This document shows positions 42,071-49,883 of a stretch of DNA of 49,883 nucleotides, in pieces; position 1 is the stretch's first letter; every line of letters begins with the position of its first letter. This DNA is from Candidatus Termititenax persephonae. GTDB taxonomy: Bacteria > Margulisbacteria > Termititenacia > Termititenacales > Termititenacaceae. Location: contig BGZO01000008.1 in the NCBI GenBank assembly GCA_003864475.1, positions 1 to 49,883 of the forward strand, in the 5' to 3' direction. The position numbers were made by a program, and so were the translations under genes. The notes beneath the pieces are model-generated. The model made no database searches and had not been told where the DNA came from. It saw nothing but the letters and a program-made list of their open reading frames with translations.

Positions 42071-43624
42071 ATGCAACTTACTTCCGACCAGCAAAGGGCG
42101 CTGAGCCTGATTCAGCAAAAGCAATTCACTTTAATCCATGGCGTAACGGGCAGCGGCAAAACCGAGATTTATTTGCAGATTGCCAAACAGGTGGTGGCTG
42201 CCGGGCGGCAGGTTATCGTGCTGGTTCCGGAGATTTCTCTTACGCCGCAGACGCTAGGGCGTTTTGCTGAACGCTTTGAGATTGCCGTATTGCACAGCGC
42301 TTTGACTCCCCGGCAGCGGCGGGACAATTGGCGGAAAATTGTTGCTGGCGAAGTGCAGTTGGTGGTCGGCGCGCGCTCGGCGCTTTTTGCGCCGTTTAAG
42401 AATCTCGGTTTGATTATCCTCGACGAGGAACAGGACAGCTCTTACAAACAGGACAATAACCCGCGTTATCACGCTGTGCGGACAGCCTGCCAGAGAGCGG
42501 AACTATGCGGTGCCAAAGTTGTGCTGGGTACGGCGACCCCGGCTCTGGAGACTTTTTACTTATTCCAGAACCCGCCCGATGCGCGGTACGGCTATATTTA
42601 TCTGACGCGCCGCGTGCAAAATCGTCCCTTGCCGCCCGTGGAGATTGTCGATATGCGCGCGGAATTGCGGGACGGTAATTTTTCCGTTCTGTCGCGTCGT
42701 CTGCGACAGGAATTGCGGGTTTGTCTGGAGGCGCGCGGCAAGGCGATGCTTTTTATCAACCGCCGCGGTTTTGCTTCTTTTATCAGTTGCCGCGCCTGCG
42801 GTCAGGCCTTGATGTGTCCGCGCTGCAGCGTCTCGCTGACCTGCCATGCGGACGGCTCGGCGCGTTGTCATTACTGCGGTTATGCGCAGAAAATCCCGAA
42901 CCAAGGCTGTCCGCACTGCGGCTCGCCCTACCTCAAACAATTCGGCGCTGGCACGCAAAAAGTAGAGGCGGAACTGCGTAAATATTTTGGGGACGCGCAG
43001 GTTTTTCGTCTGGACGGCGACACGGCGCGGGAACGCGGCGCACCGGAAAAAATCCTGCGGGAATTTTTGGCGGCGGACAGGGCGGTCTTGTTGGGGACGC
43101 AGATGATTGCCAAAGGACATGATTTTCCTGACGTAACCTTGGCGGGGATTATCGCGGCGGACGCGCTGCTGCATTTGCCGGATTTTCGGGCGCCGGAGCG
43201 GACGTTCCAATTGTTGGCGCAGGCGGCGGGGCGGACGGGGCGCGGTGATAAGCCGGGACAGGTAATTGTGCAGACGTATCAGCCGGAGCATTACGCCATT
43301 ACGGCGGCTGCCAAGCATGACGCGCCCCTCTTTTACACGCAGGAACTGCGGCAACGGCAGGCGCTGGGCTATCCGCCGTTTTCCCGCTTGACCTCAGTGG
43401 TTTTTTCCGCCACTGACGAAGCCAAGGCCAGGGCTAGGGCGGAGGCTTATGCCCAGCGGTATGCCCCGCAAGTCCTCGGCCCGGTTCCCTGCCTGATTCG
43501 CAAACTCAAGGGCTATTACCGTTGGCAGATTTTGCTCAAAGATATGCCGATTGATTACGCGGATTTTCCCGCGGAGACGGATGTCAAGATTGAGATTGAT
43601 GTTGACCCCTTGAATATGTATTAG
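42071..43624 (+). CDS. priA: Primosomal helicase PriA, N-terminally short
   Basis: A 517-residue helicase that restarts stalled replication forks. Walker A GVTGSGKT is at 24-31 and the Walker B is DEEQ (118-121) where PriA usually has DEEH. Eight zinc ligands are in place: Cys240, 243, 249, 252, 266, 269, 280 and 283. The helicase core and C-terminal domain are complete, but the usual ~200-residue N-terminal 3'-end-binding and winged-helix domains are absent (typical length ~730). Immediately upstream of the duplicated 5' end stands a different complete gene, so the short form seems ancestral rather than caused by the insertion. Confidence 0.92.
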   Translation: MQLTSDQQRALSLIQQKQFTLIHGVTGSGKTEIYLQIAKQVVAAGRQVIVLVPEISLTPQTLGRFAERFEIAVLHSALTPRQRRDNWRKIVAGEVQLVVGARSALFAPFKNLGLIILDEEQDSSYKQDNNPRYHAVRTACQRAELCGAKVVLGTATPALETFYLFQNPPDARYGYIYLTRRVQNRPLPPVEIVDMRAELRDGNFSVLSRRLRQELRVCLEARGKAMLFINRRGFASFISCRACGQALMCPRCSVSLTCHADGSARCHYCGYAQKIPNQGCPHCGSPYLKQFGAGTQKVEAELRKYFGDAQVFRLDGDTARERGAPEKILREFLAADRAVLLGTQMIAKGHDFPDVTLAGIIAADALLHLPDFRAPERTFQLLAQAAGRTGRGDKPGQVIVQTYQPEHYAITAAAKHDAPLFYTQELRQRQALGYPPFSRLTSVVFSATDEAKARARAEAYAQRYAPQVLGPVPCLIRKLKGYYRWQILLKDMPIDYADFPAETDVKIEIDVDPLNMY

Positions 43625-43639
43625 CACCGCAAAATATTG

Positions 43640-43645
43640 TACAAT
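43640..43645 (+). promoter_or_regulatory. -10 box of small Cys protein gene, leaderless
   Basis: TACAAT ends 7 nt before the ATG at 43653; no Shine-Dalgarno sequence. Confidence 0.5.
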
Positions 43646-43652
43646 AATCCCT

Positions 43653-43880
43653 ATGGAGCCGATTGTTAAAACTGTGCCGTTGCCACCGCGTAAGGGCTTG
43701 ACCAAAGTCCAGCAAAACCTGACTGCCATCGGTGTTCCGACCACGGACAATTGTCCCTGCGTCAAGACCTGCCAAGAACTTGGCACTTACAAGCAGGGTT
43801 CCTGTTTCTTAGGCAATAATGAGACGCAAAAATGCCTAGCCGCGACCAATTTATTGCTCTTGCGGGTGGTCAAGAAATAA
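43653..43880 (+). CDS. Small cysteine-containing protein, unknown
   Basis: A 75-residue soluble protein with five Cys (NCPCVKTC, GSCF, KCLA), which could bind a metal or an Fe-S cluster. The N-terminus is basic and Pro-rich. I do not recognise the family. It lies 3 nt upstream of metX and probably shares its transcript. Confidence 0.65.
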   Translation: MEPIVKTVPLPPRKGLTKVQQNLTAIGVPTTDNCPCVKTCQELGTYKQGSCFLGNNETQKCLAATNLLLLRVVKK

Positions 43881-43883
43881 TTT

Positions 43884-45008
43884 ATGGACGACCGCCAGCG
43901 TTTAAATATTCAGCAGGGACAGTTTACTTTTGCGCGCCAGAGAGATTTTAAGCTGGAGAGCGGTCAAAAATTTGGTCCCATCACGCTGGTTTACGAAACT
44001 TATGGCCGCTTAAATCCCGCGCGGGACAACGCGATATTGATTTGCCACGCGTTGACGGGCAATGCGCATGTGGCTGGCAAACTGCCGGGTGAGAAAAAGT
44101 CCACAGGCTGGTGGAACCCTGTTGTCGGCGCGGGCAAACCATTCGACACCGATAAGTTTTTTATTATCTGTTCTAATATTTTGGGCGGCTGTTCCGGCTC
44201 GACAGGTCCTAGTTCCCTCAATCCGCGGACCAAGAAGCCTTACGGCATGGATTTTCCAATCATCACGATTCGCGATATGGTCAATGCCCAGCGTCGCCTA
44301 GTGGCGGAGCATTTTGGTTTGACCAAACTACATGCCGTGGCGGGCGGTTCGATTGGCGGTATGCAGACGCTGGAGTGGGGCGTGATGTACCCGGAGATGG
44401 TCGGACATCTTTTAGTAATTTCCACGACGCACAAGCTTTCTTCGCAGGCGATTGCTTTTAACAAAATCGGACGGCACGCGATTATGATTGACCCCAGCTG
44501 GAAAAACGGCCGTTATTACAATACGCCGGGCAAAATCCGGGGCTTAGGTTTGGCTCGTATGGTGGCGCACATTACTTATCTCTCGGAAGAGGGGATGCAG
44601 AATAAATTTGGCCGCGAGCGCACCGGGCATAAGGATTTGTTCAGTTTCAATGAAAAGTTTCAGGTGGAAAACTATCTCGACCATCAGGGCGAAAAGTTCA
44701 TGCAGCGTTTTGACGCGAACTCCTACATTTATCTGAGCAAGGCGATGGATTTGTTTGACTTGGCGCGCGGCTACCGTAATCTTAACGCGGCGATTAAGCG
44801 CATCAAAGGACGAACGCTCTTTATTTATTTCTCGTCGGATTGGCTTTTTCCCGAATATCAGTCTGCCGAGATGATTGAATCTTTTCAGCGCAACCATAAA
44901 TATATTCTTTCTTATAAGGTTGAGTCCAATTCCGGGCATGACGCTTTTTTGGTGGAATACGACAAGCTCAGCCCGATTATGCAGGGTTTTTTGGATGCGC
45001 CCAACTGA
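43884..45008 (+). CDS. metX: Homoserine O-acetyltransferase
   Basis: A 374-residue alpha/beta-hydrolase of methionine synthesis that acetylates homoserine. Nucleophile Ser156 is in GGSIGGMQ; the catalytic Asp (SSDWLFP) and His (NSGHDAFL) are near the C-terminus. CHALTGNAHVAG, WWNPVVG and GCSGSTGPSS are family landmarks. A succinyl-donor variant cannot be excluded. ATG is close behind the Cys protein; the next small gene overlaps its end by 14 nt. Confidence 0.94.
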   Translation: MDDRQRLNIQQGQFTFARQRDFKLESGQKFGPITLVYETYGRLNPARDNAILICHALTGNAHVAGKLPGEKKSTGWWNPVVGAGKPFDTDKFFIICSNILGGCSGSTGPSSLNPRTKKPYGMDFPIITIRDMVNAQRRLVAEHFGLTKLHAVAGGSIGGMQTLEWGVMYPEMVGHLLVISTTHKLSSQAIAFNKIGRHAIMIDPSWKNGRYYNTPGKIRGLGLARMVAHITYLSEEGMQNKFGRERTGHKDLFSFNEKFQVENYLDHQGEKFMQRFDANSYIYLSKAMDLFDLARGYRNLNAAIKRIKGRTLFIYFSSDWLFPEYQSAEMIESFQRNHKYILSYKVESNSGHDAFLVEYDKLSPIMQGFLDAPN

Positions 45009-45228
45009 GGAGATTTTTGCCGATTTGCGCTTGACTTTTGCGCAGAGGCGTATCGCGGCGACATATCTTTATGAGATAGGCCGCCGGGAAAATATCAGCG
45101 CGGCGGAAATTTTGGCTGCCGCCGACTTGACCAACCGCCGAGCCTTGATGCAAAGCCTTTTCACGCGGCGTTTCCCGGAGGCCAGCCAGCTAATTAAAAA
45201 GGGAGAATGGCGGCCAGCCTATTTTTAG
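44995..45228 (+). CDS. Small unknown protein, 77 residues
   Basis: Starts at ATG 44995 inside the end of metX (MRPTEEIFADLRLTFAQRRI). The open frame extends upstream, overlapping metX without support. It is helical and basic with no membrane segment. Gene is translationally coupled to metX and precedes the radical SAM gene by 4 nt. No family recognised. Confidence 0.6.
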   Translation: MRPTEEIFADLRLTFAQRRIAATYLYEIGRRENISAAEILAAADLTNRRALMQSLFTRRFPEASQLIKKGEWRPAYF

Positions 45229-45232
45229 CAAG

Positions 45233-46315
45233 ATGTTGTCCGAACCAGCCAGCTTAATTTATATTGAACGTGCCGTGGCCGCCTTGCCGTACACCCAGAT
45301 GGTTTTGCAAAATTTCCCCGGGGCGCGCTTGGAATTAATCGATAATCTCCGCGCGGTGGTTGCCCCGGCGCAGGCTTATCCGCTTGCGCCCCCTAAACAG
45401 GCTCAGCCGCTGATTCTAGCCCGACAGCGCGGGCGGTTCTTGAAAAAATGTCCCGGCACAAAAGAACATATTTGCTGTAATTATCACACGCTCAATATTG
45501 CCGTTGGCTGTCCCTACGACTGCACGTACTGTTTTTTGCAAAGCTACAGCAATACTCCCTTTTATACTATCTACACCAATCTGGACGAGATGCTGGCGGA
45601 AATTAAGAGTCAGGTAAAAGGCAAAATCCGCCTCGGCACGGGGGAGCTTACGGACAGTCTGGCCATGGAGCGGCGCACGCATTTTGTGCGCGAATACGTG
45701 CCGCAGATTTGCGCCATCTCGCCGGAAATCACCTTGGAATTAAAAACTAAATCGAACTGGACGCTGGGCGAAGACGAAGCGTCTTTATTGGCGCAATTCC
45801 GCAGCCAGCTTGTTTTTGCTTGGTCGGTCAATCCGCAAGACCTTATCGACAGCGATGAGTACGGCACGGCTCCTCTGCTGGAGAGAATACATGCCGCCCA
45901 GACTGCGGCGGCAAGCGGTTACCGCGTGGCGCTACATTTTGACCCGATTATTTATGGGCAAGATTGGGCGGAGCGGTATCAGGTTGTTCTGGATTTGCTG
46001 AAGGTCAATATCCCGCCGGAGCAAATCGCCTGGCTCTCGCTCGGCACTTTTCGTTTTACCCCGGCCTTGAAGCCAATTGTCGAGCGTCGCTTCCCTGACT
46101 CGACGCTGGTTTATGGTGAACTCTTCCCCGGTCGGGACAGAAAAATGCGTTACCCAGAGCCGATTCGTGTAAAAATTTATCGGCAGTTGCTCAAACAAAT
46201 TGCCGCCATCTCGCCGCGCATCCCAGTCTATCTGTGCATGGAGTCGCCGGAAGTATGGCAAAAGGTATATAATCGACTGCCAAGGCAGGTGGAAAATCTA
46301 AGTGAATTATTCTGA
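45233..46315 (+). CDS. Radical SAM protein, spore photoproduct lyase-like
   Basis: A 360-residue radical SAM enzyme. The cluster motif is Cys93-Cys97-Cys100 in VGCPYDCTYCFLQ, the variant typical of the SplB/SPL family. Further similarity lies in the ELTDSLAMERR-like strand, SWSVNP-like region (VFAWSVNP) and the final C-terminal block (YLCMESPEVWQKVYNRLPRQ). SPL repairs UV-induced spore photoproduct in spore formers; nothing else in the window indicates sporulation, so the function here may differ. It overlaps bioA by 14 nt. Confidence 0.85.
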   Translation: MLSEPASLIYIERAVAALPYTQMVLQNFPGARLELIDNLRAVVAPAQAYPLAPPKQAQPLILARQRGRFLKKCPGTKEHICCNYHTLNIAVGCPYDCTYCFLQSYSNTPFYTIYTNLDEMLAEIKSQVKGKIRLGTGELTDSLAMERRTHFVREYVPQICAISPEITLELKTKSNWTLGEDEASLLAQFRSQLVFAWSVNPQDLIDSDEYGTAPLLERIHAAQTAAASGYRVALHFDPIIYGQDWAERYQVVLDLLKVNIPPEQIAWLSLGTFRFTPALKPIVERRFPDSTLVYGELFPGRDRKMRYPEPIRVKIYRQLLKQIAAISPRIPVYLCMESPEVWQKVYNRLPRQVENLSELF

Positions 46316-47642
46316 ATACGCACGGCAAGACAAAAAATATATTTGGCATCCCTTCACGCAGATGCAGGATTGGGAGAAGGACGAGATTGTCATTGTCGAC
46401 CGGGCGCGCGGCAATTATCTCTATGATGTGCAGGGCAGAAAATATCTGGACGGCGTGTCGTCGCTGTGGGTTACGTTGCACGGACATTGCCATCCTTATC
46501 TCAACCGTGCCTTGCGCCGACAGCTTCAGAAGCTTGACCACTCGACGCTGCTAGGTTTGAGTAATACTCCGGCTATCGAACTGGCCGCCCGCCTGCTGGA
46601 AATTGCGCCGCGCGGTTTGGGCAAGGTTTTCTACAGCGATTCCGGTTCGACGGCCATGGAGATTGCCTTAAAAATCGCTTATCAGTACTGGCGGCAGGAC
46701 AAAAATAAAAAATACCGCGCGAAGCAGAAATTTCTGACGCTATCCGGCGCGTACCATGGCGACACTATCGGCAGTGTGTCTCTCGGCGGCGTGGCGATGT
46801 TTCATGCGCTTTACAAGCCCTTGCTTTTTAAGACGATACAAATCCCCACGCCGTATCGGCATTACGGCAATGAGCCGGATTTGTCCGCCGCCGTGGCGGA
46901 ATTGGAAAAAGCATTTAAGAAGCATCAGCAAGAATTGGCGGCCTTGGTTCTTGAACCGCTGGTGCAGGGTGCGGCGGGCATCTATACCGCCCCGGCTGGG
47001 TATCTCGCCGCGGCGCGGCGGCTCTGCACCAAATATAATGTCCTGCTGATTTGTGATGAAGTGGCGGTGGGTTTTGGGCGCACGGGGACGATGTTTGCCT
47101 GCGAACAGGAGAAGGTCAGCCCCGATATCATGGCGGTCGCCAAGGGTTTGAGCGGGGGGTACTTGCCGCTGGCGGCAACGCTGACGACGGATAAAATTTA
47201 TGATAATTTCAAGGGTCAGTATGAATCACAGCGGACTTTTTATCACGGGCATACTTACACGGGTAATCCCTTGGCTTGCGCCGCCGCGCTGGCCTCGCTG
47301 GATTTATTCCGCCGGGAGAAAACTTTGGACAAAGTTCGGCAGAATATATCCCTCTTGGCGGAAGGGTTGAGGCGGTTTGAAACAATACCGCAAGTTAAGA
47401 GCGTGCGGCAATGCGGGCTGATTGCGGCTCTAGAGCTGCCGGACTATGCTTACCGAGACAAGATTGGCTACCGAATCTGTCTGCAGGCGCGGCGGCGCGG
47501 CCTGCTCGTCCGCCCTCTGGAAAACAATATCGTCATCCTGCCGCCGCTCTCTATCCAGCCGAGGGAGTTAAGCTGGCTACTGGCTGTGCTTTATCAGTCT
47601 ATCCAAGAAGTTGTTGGCTTGGCCACGCCATCCGACCAATGA
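46302..47642 (+). CDS. bioA: Adenosylmethionine-8-amino-7-oxononanoate transaminase
   Basis: A 446-residue PLP enzyme of biotin synthesis that converts KAPA to DAPA. WHPFTQMQDW, DGVSSLWVTLHGHCHP and the PLP Lys281 (VAKGLSGGYLPL) are diagnostic, with Asp252 of LICDEVAVGFGRTG. Start is GTG at 46302 inside the radical SAM gene. bioD overlaps the stop (ATGA). Confidence 0.95.
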   Translation: MNYSEYARQDKKYIWHPFTQMQDWEKDEIVIVDRARGNYLYDVQGRKYLDGVSSLWVTLHGHCHPYLNRALRRQLQKLDHSTLLGLSNTPAIELAARLLEIAPRGLGKVFYSDSGSTAMEIALKIAYQYWRQDKNKKYRAKQKFLTLSGAYHGDTIGSVSLGGVAMFHALYKPLLFKTIQIPTPYRHYGNEPDLSAAVAELEKAFKKHQQELAALVLEPLVQGAAGIYTAPAGYLAAARRLCTKYNVLLICDEVAVGFGRTGTMFACEQEKVSPDIMAVAKGLSGGYLPLAATLTTDKIYDNFKGQYESQRTFYHGHTYTGNPLACAAALASLDLFRREKTLDKVRQNISLLAEGLRRFETIPQVKSVRQCGLIAALELPDYAYRDKIGYRICLQARRRGLLVRPLENNIVILPPLSIQPRELSWLLAVLYQSIQEVVGLATPSDQ

Positions 47643-48292
47643 GAAAACGTTATTTTATTGCCGGCACGGACACAGGCGTGGGCAAAACTTTTGTTACGGC
47701 TTTGCTGGCGCGGGCTTTTCCCCAGTGCGGAGTTTGCAAGCCGATACAGACTGGTTATCCCGGGGACGAAGATTTGCGTTATATTGCCCAAGCCGCCGGG
47801 CTTGCCGGAAAACAGATTTATAATCCTCGGCATTTCACGAAGCCTTTGGCGCCACAGCAGGCCTGCGCGCAGGACGGACTGCCGCCGATAAACACGAAAA
47901 AATTGACGCAAGATATCGTGGCTTTTTGCCAAAGTTTTGCGGTTAGTTTTATTGAAGGCGCGGGCGGTTTATATGTGCCGATAAATCGCGGTTATTATAT
48001 GCTCGACCTTATCAAGGATTTGCGGGCGGAAGTGGTCTTAGTGTGCCGCGCCGGGCTGGGTACGGTCAATCATACTTTGCTTTCCTTGGCGGCTTTGCGG
48101 CGGCGGCGAATAAAAATCAAGGGCCTAGTTTTTAACCAAACTTCCCCGCCGGACATCTCTGCCGCGGATAATCCGCGCCTCATTCAGGAGATTAGCGGTC
48201 TGCCGCTTTTGGGAATTTTTCCTTACCAAAAAAAATTAAATCCCAAAAGATTTAAAATAAATATGAATGGCTGTGATTTTGCTGAAAATTAA
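47639..48292 (+). CDS. bioD: Dethiobiotin synthetase
   Basis: A 217-residue ATP-dependent carboxylase that closes the ureido ring of dethiobiotin. P-loop GTDTGVGKT (9-17), CKPIQTGYP and EGAGGLYVPI are present. The ATG at 47639 overlaps the bioA stop; the longer open frame is not credible. bioB and the pimeloyl genes are not in the window. It converges with prfC. Confidence 0.94.
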   Translation: MRKRYFIAGTDTGVGKTFVTALLARAFPQCGVCKPIQTGYPGDEDLRYIAQAAGLAGKQIYNPRHFTKPLAPQQACAQDGLPPINTKKLTQDIVAFCQSFAVSFIEGAGGLYVPINRGYYMLDLIKDLRAEVVLVCRAGLGTVNHTLLSLAALRRRRIKIKGLVFNQTSPPDISAADNPRLIQEISGLPLLGIFPYQKKLNPKRFKINMNGCDFAEN

Positions 48293-48323
48293 AAAAGTTT
48301 GCTGAAAATAACGGTCTGCCCGC

Positions 48324-49883
48324 TTAGACCAAATCCCTGTCCCGCCGCTCCGAGGTTTTATAGAAACGGATTTGGGGGAATTCCGCGCGGATAAATTTTA
48401 CTTCCCAAGCGCCTTTAAATAAAAAAACCGACTGTCCGCTATTATCTTGCATGATGCGCAGCGGCTGGGCGGCCTGAAATTCTTGGAGATATTTTGCCTC
48501 GTCCGCGTCCAGCCAGTAAGCGAACGCCGCGTCGTAAGGCTGATAGTCGCATTGTGCGCCGTACTCGTTTTCCAGGCGAAAACGCACCACGTCAAACTGC
48601 AATTCGCCGACCGCGCCGAGAATTAATTTTTGGCCGAGATTGCTATAGAACAACTGTACCGCGCCCTCTTCGGACAACTGCCGCAGGCCTTTTTGCAGCT
48701 GCTTGGTCTTGAGCGGATTGCGGTTGACGACTAAGCGGAAAAGTTCAGGGGCAAAACTGGGTATGCCGCTGAAATTAAGCTTCTCCCCTGCGGAAAAAGT
48801 GTCGCCGATTTTCAATGCCCCAGCATCGTGAATGCCGATGATGTCGCCTGGATAAGCCGCCTCGGTAACTGTCCGGTTCTGCGCCAAGAAAGTCAGCGGG
48901 TTAGCAACTTTAAACTCCCTTTGCGTGCGTACCTGATAGACTTTCATGCCGCGCGTGAAGACCCCGGAACAGACGCGCAAGAAAGCGATGCGGTCGCGGT
49001 GGCGGGGGTCCATATTGGCATGGATTTTGAAAACAAGGCCAGTCATTTTGTCTTCCGTGGGTAGGACGAGGCGTTCCAGCGCGGGACGCGGTAGCGGCGG
49101 CGGGGCGAGGCGGATAATCTCGTGCAGTAAATCCAGCAGGCCAAAATTATTTAACGCGCTGCCGAAAAATACCGGGGTCATCTCGCCGCGCAAATATTTT
49201 TCTTGGCTGAATGTTTCCAAGGCTCCCGTGATGGCGGCAATATCGCCGCTCAATTTTGTCCGCTGTTCAGCGTCAAGTCCCGGCACATTTTCCGGCGCGA
49301 CATTCCGAATTTCTGTAAAGTTTTGCCGATTGGCAAACTGCAGGTAACTTTGGCGCTGAATATTGTATACGCCGCGGAAATTGTGTCCGCCGCCGATGGG
49401 CCAGCTTAACGGCACGGCGGTGATGGCGAGACTGTTCTCAATGTCGTCGAGCAGGCTAAAGGGGTCAAGCCCCTCACGGTCAAGTTTATTGATGAAAGTG
49501 ATGACGGGGATGCTGCGCAGCTGGCAGACTTCCATGAGTTTTTTGGTGCGTTCCTCCACGCCCTTAACCGAGTCGATGACCATCAGCACGGAGTCCACCG
49601 CCGTCAGCGTGCGGTAAGTGTCCTCGCTGAAGTCCGCATGTCCGGGGGTGTCCAGCAGATTAATAACCACGCCGCCGTACTCAAAAGACATGACCGAAGT
49701 CGCCACCGACACCCCGCGCTGTTTTTCCAGCTCCATCCAGTCCGAGGTGGTGTGTTTCTGGGCTTTCTTGGCTTTGATTGCCCCCGCCTGCTGAATCGCG
49801 CCGCCGAAGAGCAAAAGTTTTTCTGTAATCGTGGTTTTGCCCGCGTCGGGATGGCTGATAATCGCAAAAGTGCGGCGGCGGTT
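48324..49883 (-). CDS. prfC: Peptide chain release factor 3, 5' end missing
   Basis: About 520 residues of RF3, the GTPase that recycles RF1/RF2. The frame is open to the window edge and begins NRRRTFAIISHPDAGKTTIT, so only about ten N-terminal residues should be missing. Motifs: SHPDAGKTT, LLDTPGHADFSEDTYRTL, INKLDRE. The domain after the G domain and the C-terminal EF-G-like part (QLFYSNLGQKLILGAVGELQ) are intact. Confidence 0.95.
   Translation of the reverse strand, partial: NRRRTFAIISHPDAGKTTITEKLLLFGGAIQQAGAIKAKKAQKHTTSDWMELEKQRGVSVATSVMSFEYGGVVINLLDTPGHADFSEDTYRTLTAVDSVLMVIDSVKGVEERTKKLMEVCQLRSIPVITFINKLDREGLDPFSLLDDIENSLAITAVPLSWPIGGGHNFRGVYNIQRQSYLQFANRQNFTEIRNVAPENVPGLDAEQRTKLSGDIAAITGALETFSQEKYLRGEMTPVFFGSALNNFGLLDLLHEIIRLAPPPLPRPALERLVLPTEDKMTGLVFKIHANMDPRHRDRIAFLRVCSGVFTRGMKVYQVRTQREFKVANPLTFLAQNRTVTEAAYPGDIIGIHDAGALKIGDTFSAGEKLNFSGIPSFAPELFRLVVNRNPLKTKQLQKGLRQLSEEGAVQLFYSNLGQKLILGAVGELQFDVVRFRLENEYGAQCDYQPYDAAFAYWLDADEAKYLQEFQAAQPLRIMQDNSGQSVFLFKGAWEVKFIRAEFPQIRFYKTSERRDRDLV

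Overview
The window comes from a diderm (outer-membrane) bacterium of roughly balanced GC content. The outer membrane is implied by a TonB-dependent receptor with its ExbB/ExbD/TonB motor, a TolC-like channel with an RND pump and lipoprotein adaptor, and several lipoprotein signals. Ribosomal genes and gene order are bacterial but deep-branching in flavour: zinc-type S14, no tuf after fusA, no rpmD between rpsE and rplO, and an L29 with a long charged tail. A gut or host-associated lineage such as Margulisbacteria is only my guess; nothing in the window proves it.

Layout. 1-117: 5' end of rpsL on the minus strand, divergent from the rest. 118-601: intergenic region with a strong rpsL promoter and dispersed-repeat DNA. 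602-14483: one long plus-strand translation superoperon (rpsG, fusA, rpsJ-rplC-rplD-rplW-rplB-rpsS-rplV-rpsC-rplP-rpmC-rpsQ-rplN-rplX-rplE-rpsN-rpsH-rplF-rplR-rpsE-rplO-secY-adk). 14525-17873: cobalamin riboswitch controlling a BtuB-like receptor plus mini-ExbB, ExbD and TonB. 17881-20918: aconitase (minus) and a TrpD-fold transferase (plus) from a shared divergent promoter. 20986-25204: small unknown genes, a sigma-54 activator, an Hsp20 gene with a sigma-54-like promoter, and a three-repeat protein of unknown function. 25370-31622: tetR-tolC-adaptor-RND efflux operon with a 12-G tract at the tetR/tolC junction. 31623-31982: 120-bp tandem repeats and tRNA-Ala(GGC). 32170-39510: eukaryotic-type UDP-sugar pyrophosphorylase, Nif3/DUF34 protein, flavodoxin-ferredoxin protein, M15-like peptidase, Xer recombinase, DUF1858 and leuB, and a multi-spanning membrane protein. 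39551-42066: an accessory island inserted at the start of priA (MNT-HEPN pair and a surface lipoprotein with a 14-C tract inside its promoter). 42071-48292: short priA, a small Cys protein, metX, a small unknown, a SPL-like radical SAM protein, bioA and bioD. 48324-49883: 5'-truncated prfC (RF3), minus strand.

The most interesting signals are regulatory rather than coding. (1) A homopolymeric C14 tract fills the -35/-10 spacer of the lipoprotein promoter, as in phase-variable promoters. (2) A G12 tract fuses tetR to tolC, and any one-base slip would separate them. (3) At least ten genes have a -10 hexamer ending 5-7 nt before the start codon, implying widespread leaderless mRNAs. (4) The first 43 nt of the priA locus are duplicated on both sides of an accessory island whose ends also carry 50-nt direct repeats, with a related copy in the rpsG leader.
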